Shown: positions 1 through 5,628 of the stretch, piece by piece
Layout of the letters: each line of letters opens with the position of its first letter
How positions within the stretch are numbered: the stretch's first letter is position 1
From: Verrucomicrobiota bacterium
GTDB lineage: Bacteria > Verrucomicrobiota > Verrucomicrobiae > Chthoniobacterales > UBA10450
Length of the DNA: 11,798 nt
Direction: 5' to 3'
Assembly (NCBI GenBank): GCA_005887855.1
Contig: VBQB01000126.1
Span: forward strand, 1 to 11,798
Translations under genes and position numbers: made by a program
Notes under the pieces: generated by a model
Told to the model about the DNA's origin: nothing
The model's input: only the letters and a program-made list of their open reading frames with translations
Database searches by the model: none

Positions 1-55
1 GCCTTCACCTACACCAAGGCCGCGCCCGACTCCGCATCCTCGCCCAACCCCGTAA
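1..55 (+). CDS. possible proline-rich C-terminal tail of an upstream protein (partial)
   Basis: Reading from base 2, the frame gives a Pro/Arg/Thr-rich stretch (PSPTPRPRPTPHPRPTP) ending at a TAA at 53-55. Low-complexity proline-rich segments of this kind occur in secreted or surface proteins. The other two forward frames are also open here: one runs on past position 300, the other stops at 78-80. The assignment therefore rests only on composition. No function can be given. It is uncertain whether this is coding at all. Confidence 0.25.
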   Translation, partial: PSPTPRPRPTPHPRPTP

Positions 56-76
56 AAAATACAAAGGACAACACCC

Positions 77-544
77 ATGAAGCAAATATTCCTATATACA
101 TCGCTTGCTGTAATGGCACTCGCTGTGACGACGACTGGCGCGGCGCCCGAGCCCTGCTACGGGACGGTCCAACTCACCAGCCAATCGAACTTTCAAGTGC
201 GGCAAGCCGGCCGGCAAACGTTCGTCCAGTTCGACTTCACCGGCCTGCACGACATCTGCCTGGCAGACCGCTCGGTCGTGACCGGCATCGTCGCAGGCCA
301 CCTGGTCCAGCGCATTTCAGCCAACGGTGACTTTAGCCTTACCTTCGACGAGGTCCTCAGCTATAACGGCGGCACGCTCGGGTATCGTGGCGAGGGCATC
401 CTCACCGGGGGCAATTGGCAGAGCCACGTAATGACGGTGGGCGACGGCACCGGCCCGCTGGCGGGAATCCACGGGCAGGGGACGTTTGTGTTCACCGGCC
501 CCGCATCACTGACAGACGTCATCTATTATGTGTACACGCCCTGA
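77..544 (+). CDS. small secreted protein of unknown function
   Basis: A 155-residue protein with a clear Sec signal peptide: Lys at position 2, a hydrophobic core about residues 4-20, and likely cleavage after the Ala-Ala near residue 23. An AAAGGA ribosome binding site at 63-68 sits 8 nt before the ATG. The mature part is predicted to be beta-rich and contains two cysteines (C27, C61) that could form a disulfide in the periplasm or outside the cell. A late Gly-rich segment (GDGTGPLAGIHGQGTF) resembles in style the TGGTGRF segment of the next gene, which suggests the same broad beta-barrel fold. That relation is an inference; the two proteins are not close paralogues. No catalytic motif is recognised. 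It is co-directional with the next gene, 31 nt away, and may be co-transcribed. Confidence 0.7.
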   Translation: MKQIFLYTSLAVMALAVTTTGAAPEPCYGTVQLTSQSNFQVRQAGRQTFVQFDFTGLHDICLADRSVVTGIVAGHLVQRISANGDFSLTFDEVLSYNGGTLGYRGEGILTGGNWQSHVMTVGDGTGPLAGIHGQGTFVFTGPASLTDVIYYVYTP

Positions 545-575
545 CGCGGCGGGTACAAGAAAAGGAAATCATATT

Positions 576-1118
576 ATGAAAAATCGAAACATTCAGTTCA
601 AAGCAACAGCAGGCGTTCTGATCCCGCTTCTCCTCGCCTGCCTTGCGGCAGTGTTTATCTCGGCACCCGCTCCGGCACGAGCCGGCGAGACGGTGCCGTT
701 CAATGGCACTGTCTCGGGGTACGTTGAAACTCAGGAGCCTGTGGACCAGTGCACTGTTCACGCGCACGCGGTCAATTTCGGAAACGCGACTCAATTGGGA
801 GCCTTCACCGGGACCGGAGAATTGTACCAAAACTTCTGCGAGGACCCTCCAAATATTACCTACATTGGCACCTTTCACTGGTTTGCAGCCAACGGTGACG
901 AAATCTCCGGCACTTTCGACGGGTACCTGAGTCCGACCGGAACGCCTGGAGTGTACGACAACCATGAAAATACTGACGTGACAGGCGGCACAGGTCGCTT
1001 CACCAGCGCCACCGGCCATTGGGAGTCGGGTGGGCAAATCGACGTCACCACGGAGCCGCTGTCTTTTGTCCTCCCCTTCCAAGGGTGGATCTCAAGCGTC
1101 GGCTTGACGAGGCGGTAG
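576..1118 (+). CDS. small secreted protein of unknown function, intact member of a tandem pair
   Basis: A 180-residue protein starting at the ATG at 576, chosen because AAAAGGA (560-566) lies just upstream and because the signal peptide begins there (MKNRNIQFKA). The hydrophobic core covers residues about 13-30, with likely cleavage after ARA at 36. An in-frame ATG at 528 would overlap the previous gene and add 16 residues before the signal peptide, so it is rejected. The mature domain has two cysteines (C59, C88) and conserved-looking motifs NFGNATQLGAFTGTGE, FAANGDEISGTF and TGGTGRFTSATG. This is the Gly/Thr-rich pattern of small secreted beta-barrel proteins. No enzyme motif is visible and the function is unknown. 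The gene is duplicated directly downstream (1229-1713), where the copy is broken. Confidence 0.75.
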   Translation: MKNRNIQFKATAGVLIPLLLACLAAVFISAPAPARAGETVPFNGTVSGYVETQEPVDQCTVHAHAVNFGNATQLGAFTGTGELYQNFCEDPPNITYIGTFHWFAANGDEISGTFDGYLSPTGTPGVYDNHENTDVTGGTGRFTSATGHWESGGQIDVTTEPLSFVLPFQGWISSVGLTRR

Positions 1119-1228
1119 ACATTTCGTCAGCTCAAAACCAAAACCAAGCAAACTATGAAAACGGGCAGAAGCGACCTCTCATGGACGGGAAGTCACGGAA
1201 AGCCAAAACAAGAAAAGGAAATCATATC

Positions 1229-1713
1229 ATGAAAAATCGAAGCATTCAGTTCAAACCAACAGCAGGACTTCTGATCCCGCTGCTCCTCGCCTGCTTTGCG
1301 GCAGTGTTTATCTCAGGGACCACTCCAGCAGTAGCCGGCGAGATGGTGCCGTTCAATGGCACGTGAACTTCGGAAACGCGAATCAATTGGGAGCCTTCAC
1401 CGGGACCGCAGAATTCTACCCGAACTTCTGCGAGGACCCTCCAAATATTACCTACACAGGCACCTTTGACTGGTTTGCGGCCAATGGCGACGAAATCTCC
1501 GGCACTTTCGCCGGGTACCTGAGCCCGACGGGAACGCCAGGACTGTACGACAACCATGAAACCGCGGAGGTGACAGGCGGCATAGGTCGCTTCGCGCCAC
1601 CGACCACCGGCCATTTTGAGCTGGGCGGGCAAATCGACTTCACCACAGACCCGCCCTCCTTTGTCCTTCCCTGGGAAGGAATCATCTCAAGTGTCGGCTC
1701 GAAGCAGCACTAG
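1229..1713 (+). pseudogene. frameshifted tandem copy of the preceding secreted-protein gene
   Basis: The ATG at 1229, preceded by AGAAAAGGAA, begins a signal peptide nearly identical to that of the gene at 576. The frame stops at TGA 1364-1366, just after PFNGT. The rest of the family (VNFGNANQLGAFTGT through SSVGSKQH) continues in another frame from 1363 to 1713. Hand alignment with the 576 gene shows that bases equivalent to 710-770 (61 nt) are missing, which shifts the frame and removes the first conserved cysteine. The downstream part is still about three quarters identical to its neighbour at protein level, so the break looks recent. A GTG at 1363 overlaps the TGA in a GTGA arrangement and could allow re-initiation, but that product would lack a signal peptide. 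Pseudogene is the better call. Confidence 0.75.
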
Positions 1714-1975
1714 AGATTGTGCGCCTGGTCTGCGCATCGCAACCAGCCTTCGTCTAGTTGCGATCCGCCAGATCGACGAAGAGACCTGCGCTTTTTTCCA
1801 GTTGGGCGAGAGGCGCCGCTGCCAAGCGAGAAATAAATTTGGTCATGGTGGACGCGACCCGCCTTCGCTGCCCTTTGACGTGGCAAGCGGCGCACGTCCA
1901 TCTCGTCACAGAAAAGGCGATAGAAGCCTTGAAAGTCTTGCGGCATGATCATCGGGCTGAGACCATCTTGAAACC
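1714..1975. other. gene-poor intergenic gap
   Basis: This gap separates the broken secreted-protein copy from the cfa-like gene. It contains an 8-bp inverted repeat, ATCGCAAC (1736-1743) / GTTGCGAT (1757-1764), with a 13-nt loop. There is no adjoining T-run, so it is a weak terminator candidate at best. A minus-strand frame from a GTG at 1909 to a TAG at 1754 would encode 51 residues including a CAACH motif, but nothing else supports it as a gene. No clear promoter for the downstream gene was found. Confidence 0.5.
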
Positions 1976-3301
1976 ATGCACGCGATGTCCTCAGAAAACA
2001 GCGTCGCGGAAAAAACGCGCCATGTGCTGAGCGAGATCTTCGCGGGTTGCCGACTGGACAATCTCGGTGTGCGTCTGTGGGACGGCACAACCTGGCCGGA
2101 TGAACGGCCGCGCGCCGCAGTCCTCGCCCTAAAACATCCCGACTCGCTTGGCCGAATTTTCTTGCCTGGGACAGAAGTTGGTTTGGCCGAAGCATATCTG
2201 CGCAACGATTTCGATATCGAAGGCGATATCGAGGCGGCATTTGAAGTCGGCGATTTCTTGCTCAGCCGTCTCGATGATTGGAAGAAAAAGCTGAAGCTCG
2301 GCGGTCTGCTGATCAGACTTCCAGAGGGCAATGCAAGATCGACAATGCAACGCGCCGCGAGGCAACTACTGCCACGGATCCGTGGTAAAGCTCACTCATC
2401 GGAGCGTGATCAACGCGCAGTCACATTTCACTACGATGTATCGAATGACTTCTACCAATTGTGGCTCGATCGGCGCATGGTTTATTCCTGCGCTTATTTC
2501 CAGTCGCCAGACGATGACCTCGATGCGGCACAGGAACGCAAGCTTGATTATCTCTGCCGCAAATTGCGCCTCCGTCCCGGTCAACACTTGCTTGATATCG
2601 GCTGCGGCTGGGGCGCGCTCGTCCTTCACGCGGCAAAACATTTCGGCGTACGCGCGGAGGGAATCACCTTGAGTGAACCTCAACTAGACTGGGGCCGCGA
2701 GCGAATTGCCGAAGCTGGCTTGGCAAACGATGCAACGATCGAACTGCGCGATTATCGCGAGATCGCCGCAAAGGGCTGCGATCGGTACGACGCTATCGTG
2801 AGCATCGGAATGGCCGAACACGTCGGACGCGAGCGGCTGCCGGATTATTTCGCAGCGGTCTATCGTGCGCTCAAGCCTGGCGGTATTTTTCTTAATCAGG
2901 CAATCGGCGAGGGTATCGTCGCGCGACCAAACAATCATGATGGCTCATTTATCGAACAATACGTTTTCCCCGACGGCGATATTCCACCGCTGCCAATCGT
3001 GCTGCGCGCTGCAGAGTCGTCAGGTTTTGAAATTCGGGATGTGGAAAATCTGCGCGAACACTACGTGCTCACCCTCCGCCATTGGCTCCACGGATTAGAA
3101 GCGCACCACGATGAAGCGCGCCGCTTCGTCGATGAAACGATCTACCGCGTGTGGCGTCTTTACATTGCCGGGTCGGCACACGGATTTCGCTGTGGTCAAA
3201 TCGCCGTTTACCAAACGCTGCTCGCAAAATTGGATCGATCCGGTGAGAGCAATCTGCCACTCACGCGCTCCGATTGGTACACCAAAAATCGCGTCGCGTA
3301 A
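1976..3301 (+). CDS. cfa: cyclopropane-fatty-acyl-phospholipid synthase family methyltransferase
   Basis: This SAM-dependent enzyme family transfers a methylene group to the double bond of unsaturated acyl chains in membrane phospholipids, acting at the inner membrane face. The 441-residue protein has the full layout: an N-terminal lipid-binding region (about 1-145), FHYDVSNDFYQLWLD (151-165), MVYSCAYF (168-175, with C172 at the family's active-site Cys), the SAM-binding LDIGCGWG (206-213), GITLSEPQ (229-236), SIGMAEHVG (276-284, with E281), and the C-terminal RLYIAGSAHGFRCGQIAVYQ region. The segment FLNQAIG (305-311) has Gln308 where E. coli Cfa, as I recall it, has a bicarbonate-binding His. 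That could mean altered chemistry or simply a subfamily difference. The start is ATG 1976; an in-frame ATG at 1985 is an alternative. Neither has a clear Shine-Dalgarno site. The exact lipid product is not determinable. Confidence 0.9.
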   Translation: MHAMSSENSVAEKTRHVLSEIFAGCRLDNLGVRLWDGTTWPDERPRAAVLALKHPDSLGRIFLPGTEVGLAEAYLRNDFDIEGDIEAAFEVGDFLLSRLDDWKKKLKLGGLLIRLPEGNARSTMQRAARQLLPRIRGKAHSSERDQRAVTFHYDVSNDFYQLWLDRRMVYSCAYFQSPDDDLDAAQERKLDYLCRKLRLRPGQHLLDIGCGWGALVLHAAKHFGVRAEGITLSEPQLDWGRERIAEAGLANDATIELRDYREIAAKGCDRYDAIVSIGMAEHVGRERLPDYFAAVYRALKPGGIFLNQAIGEGIVARPNNHDGSFIEQYVFPDGDIPPLPIVLRAAESSGFEIRDVENLREHYVLTLRHWLHGLEAHHDEARRFVDETIYRVWRLYIAGSAHGFRCGQIAVYQTLLAKLDRSGESNLPLTRSDWYTKNRVA

Positions 3302-3352
3302 CATAAGGCACAATTATTTTCTCGGGATATTGACCCCGAAAGCGTTCGCGAG

Positions 3353-3380
3353 TTGACAGCGCTCGGGCGGCTTCTATACT
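3353..3380 (+). promoter_or_regulatory. sigma-70-type promoter for rplI-dnaB
   Basis: A consensus -35 box TTGACA (3353-3358) is followed 16 bp later by TATACT (3375-3380), one mismatch from TATAAT. Transcription would start near 3387, giving a leader of roughly 48 nt before the rplI ATG at 3435. The site lies just after the cfa-like gene and explains how rplI-dnaB can be expressed independently of it. Confidence 0.7.
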
Positions 3381-3434
3381 CGCTTCCTTCGCGTTCCCAT
3401 CATACGAAGATTTCTCTCAGATAATCATAACCAA

Positions 3435-3980
3435 ATGCCTTCCACTGAAATCATTTTAACCGAAAACGTGCCCGGCTTGGGGGCTGAAGCAGACGTGGTC
3501 AAAGTGCGCCGCGGCTATGCACGTAATTATTTATTGCCTCGCGGCAAAGCGCATGAAGTAACGCCGGCGAGCTTGCGACAACTGGATGCTCTCAAGGCGA
3601 AACGCGCCGAACGTGAAGCGCGCGAACTGAACGAGGCGGAAGAGTTGGCCCGTCGTATCGGCAAAGCGCGAATTATCTTTACGCTGGAAACGGGTGAGAC
3701 CGGCAAAGCATTCGGCTCGATCACAGCGCAGGACATTGTGAATCGGCTCAAAAATGAGGTCGGTGTAGAGATTGACCGGCACAAGGTTCTTCTGGAACGC
3801 CCAATCAAAGATACGGGGGAGCATGAGATCGCGATCAAGTTGCACCATGACGTGACGGCGCAATTTGTTTTTCAGGTAAAATCAGCGGAAGCGCCGAAGG
3901 CAGAAGCTGCCAGCGCTACGGCCGAGGAGCCTGAGAAAAAGCATCGACCATTTTTCCGGAGACGAAAAGAAACCAAATAA
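3435..3980 (+). CDS. rplI: 50S ribosomal protein L9 (bL9) with a C-terminal extension
   Basis: bL9 binds 23S rRNA near the base of the L1 stalk. The N-terminal signature is clear: ILTENVPGLGAEADVVKVRRGYARNYLLPRGKA spans about residues 7-39. It is followed by the long charged connecting helix (about 43-75) and the C-terminal domain with KAFGSITAQDI (91-101) and the IKLHHDV segment. Typical bL9 has about 150 residues. This one has 181, with an Ala/Glu/Lys-rich tail ending in a basic patch (RPFFRRRKETK). The tail is probably disordered. The ATG at 3435 lacks a clear Shine-Dalgarno site. The gene ends in TAA directly abutting the dnaB ATG, so the two form an operon and are probably translationally coupled. 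The usual rpsF/ssb/rpsR neighbours are absent immediately upstream. Confidence 0.97.
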   Translation: MPSTEIILTENVPGLGAEADVVKVRRGYARNYLLPRGKAHEVTPASLRQLDALKAKRAEREARELNEAEELARRIGKARIIFTLETGETGKAFGSITAQDIVNRLKNEVGVEIDRHKVLLERPIKDTGEHEIAIKLHHDVTAQFVFQVKSAEAPKAEAASATAEEPEKKHRPFFRRRKETK

Positions 3981-5471
3981 ATGCCGAGTTCTCAAGGCTC
4001 TCAGCCTGAGAAACCTCGTAAGGCAGCGGGTAACGGTGCTGGCCGAGGTTCGGCGGCGCAAAACGGCGGAAGAGTTTTTCGCAATTCGCCAACAGGTTCT
4101 GCGCAGGATATTCACCGCACGCCGCCGCACAGTGTCGAAGCGGAGCAAGGTGTGCTCGGCTCGATGCTCATCTCACCACGTGACACGATCGGGGAATGCG
4201 TCGAAAAAATTAACGAGGAATATTTTTATATCCCGGCGCACCAAACCACTTACACCGTGCTGGTGGAACTTTGGAATGCGGGACAGGCGATTGACTTGAT
4301 CACGTTCACGCAGGTGCTGCGCGACCGGAACCTGCTTGAGGGTGTCGGCGGCGCCGCGTTCGTCACGAGTCTGTTCACGTTCGTGCCGACGGCCGCGAAC
4401 GTTCAGTATTACCTCGAGATCGTTCGCGACAAATACATTCTCCGCGAAATCATTGCTGCCGCCACCGAGAGCGTTCGGCGCGCCTACGAAGAACAAGACG
4501 AGGTGAATAATCTCCTCGATGAAGTGGAACAGAGAATCTTCGCCGTCGGCGAAGATCGCTTCAAAGGCCAGACGCTCACCATGAAAGACCAGGTGATGGA
4601 AGCGATCGAATCAATCGAGAAGCTTTACGAGCGAAAAGGCGGAATTACCGGAATCTCCACCGGGTTTGTCGAATTTGACCGTATGACGAGCGGAATGCAT
4701 GGCGCGGAAATGATCGTCATCGCCGCGCGGCCGAGCATGGGAAAAACCGCGCTCGTTATGAACATTGCGGAGCATGTTGCCGTCCAGGAAAAACTTCCGG
4801 TAGGCGTATTCAGTCTAGAGATGAGCAGCCAACAACTTGTACAGCGGCTGCTTTGTTCCCGCGCGCGCGTGAATTTGCAAAAAGTACGCGATGGATTTCT
4901 GGCCGAGCGCGATTTCCCAAGCCTGACGGCTGCGGCCTCGAAGCTCGCAGAAGCAAAAATTTTCATCGATGACAGTGGCGGTCTGAGCATTTTGGAGCTG
5001 CGGGCCAAGGCGCGTAGACTCCGGGCCCAGCACGACGTTCAACTACTCATTGTCGATTACTTGCAACTCCTTAGGTCGACATCGCGCCGCGCCCAGGACA
5101 ACCGGCAACTTGAAATTTCAGAAATCTCCGCCGGTATAAAAGGTCTGGCGAAAGAACTGAAGATCCCGATCATCGTGGTGGCCCAACTGAATCGGCAACC
5201 GGAAGCGCGTTCCGGTGGAAAACCGCGCTTGAGCGACTTGCGTGAGTCGGGTTCGATCGAGCAGGACGCAGATTTGGTCGGATTACTTGTTAGGCCGGAG
5301 ATTTATGAGGAAGATGAAGAGGCGCGCGCGGAAAAGGCTGGCGAAGCCGAATTAATCATCGCAAAACAGCGCAATGGTCCGGTGGGCGAGATTCCGCTCA
5401 CCTTCCTAAAAGAATTTACCCGCTTCGAAACGCGAGCGCGCAATGTAAGCGAGCTGGAAGAGGCGTTTTAG
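3981..5471 (+). CDS. dnaB: replicative DNA helicase DnaB
   Basis: DnaB is the hexameric, ATP-driven 5'-3' helicase that unwinds the replication fork and recruits primase. The 496-residue protein has an unusually long, Gly/Ser/Lys-rich N-terminal leader (about 1-45). The DnaB N-terminal domain follows, starting at PPHSVEAEQGVLGSML, then a linker and the RecA-like motor domain. Walker A is ARPSMGKT (249-256), Walker B is LLIVD (355-359), and SDLRESGSIEQDAD (418-431) is the conserved late motif. The AKQRNGPVG segment near the C-terminus is also typical. No intein interrupts the Walker A site. It follows rplI with no gap. Its TAG stop abuts the inverted-repeat element at 5472, which may serve as transcription terminator. 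Start choice is clear from the operon junction. Confidence 0.97.
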   Translation: MPSSQGSQPEKPRKAAGNGAGRGSAAQNGGRVFRNSPTGSAQDIHRTPPHSVEAEQGVLGSMLISPRDTIGECVEKINEEYFYIPAHQTTYTVLVELWNAGQAIDLITFTQVLRDRNLLEGVGGAAFVTSLFTFVPTAANVQYYLEIVRDKYILREIIAAATESVRRAYEEQDEVNNLLDEVEQRIFAVGEDRFKGQTLTMKDQVMEAIESIEKLYERKGGITGISTGFVEFDRMTSGMHGAEMIVIAARPSMGKTALVMNIAEHVAVQEKLPVGVFSLEMSSQQLVQRLLCSRARVNLQKVRDGFLAERDFPSLTAAASKLAEAKIFIDDSGGLSILELRAKARRLRAQHDVQLLIVDYLQLLRSTSRRAQDNRQLEISEISAGIKGLAKELKIPIIVVAQLNRQPEARSGGKPRLSDLRESGSIEQDADLVGLLVRPEIYEEDEEARAEKAGEAELIIAKQRNGPVGEIPLTFLKEFTRFETRARNVSELEEAF

Positions 5472-5628
5472 GTCTGGGTAGCGCACGCGTCTCGCGTGCT
5501 GGTTTTGGTGTCTCGCCAAAACCATCTTTGAAATTAGACGCGCGATGTCAGGTGGGGGCGCTCAAACAGAAAGTTCGCGATGGCGGGACGCCATCGCCAC
5601 CACGCGAGACGCGTGCGCTACCCCAGAC
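5472..5628. repeat. 157-bp inverted-repeat element with nested hairpins (MITE/REP-like)
   Basis: The terminal arms 5472-5498 and 5601-5628 are near-perfect inverted repeats (27 of 28 positions; one extra C at 5621-5624), beginning GTCTGGGTAGCGCACGCG. Inside are further hairpins. One is GCACGC-GTCTC-GCGTGC (5483-5499). The second is GGTTTTGG-TGTCTCG-CCAAAACC (5501-5523), and the third is GCGATGGCG-GGA-CGCCATCGC (5577-5597). A fourth, shorter one, CACGC-GAGAC-GCGTG, lies at 5601-5615. The segment 5524-5576 is unstructured. The word GTCTC or its complement recurs in the loops. The element fills the gap between convergent dnaB and tkt and its right arm contains the tkt stop. It may act as a bidirectional terminator. 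Whether it is a dispersed repeat needs genome-wide copies, which I cannot see. Confidence 0.7.

Larger units (their letters stand above)
556..1713 (+). repeat. tandem gene duplication (units ~556-1118 and ~1209-1713)
   Basis: The two units share sequence from the ACAAGAAAAGGAAATCAT leader in front of the ATG to the end of the reading frame. The ribosome binding site was therefore copied with the gene. The intervening 1119-1208 segment is not recognisably repeated. It holds only an A-rich spacer with no convincing gene. The second unit carries the 61-nt deletion. Confidence 0.7.

Noticed and set aside
528..575. ATG 528 as start of the second secreted protein
   Set aside because: It overlaps the previous gene, would put 16 extra residues before the signal peptide, and the copied ribosome binding site points to 576.
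519..1082. Long minus-strand frame opposite the 180-residue secreted protein
   Set aside because: It is the shadow of a gene with a clear ribosome binding site, signal peptide and a paralogue conserved in the sense frame.
1736..1764. Inverted repeat ATCGCAAC/GTTGCGAT as terminator
   Set aside because: A 13-nt loop and no adjacent T-run make it unconvincing.
1754..1909. Minus-strand 51-codon frame containing a CAACH (CxxCH, heme c-like) motif
   Set aside because: The motif can arise by chance (a similar CAACH appears antisense to the secreted-protein genes). There is no signal peptide or Shine-Dalgarno site, and the start is a GTG. Worth only a homology search.
1710..2240. Long minus-strand frame opposite the intergenic gap and cfa start
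   Set aside because: It is composed mostly of Arg/Ser-rich sequence, runs antisense into a confidently called gene, and shows no motif or ribosome binding site.
3322..3341. TCGGG/CCCGA hairpin after the cfa-like gene
   Set aside because: The stem is only 5 bp and no T-run follows, so it is not a supported terminator.
4725..4748. Possible intein at the DnaB Walker A motif, a common insertion site
   Set aside because: The motif ARPSMGKTA is uninterrupted and the protein has normal length.
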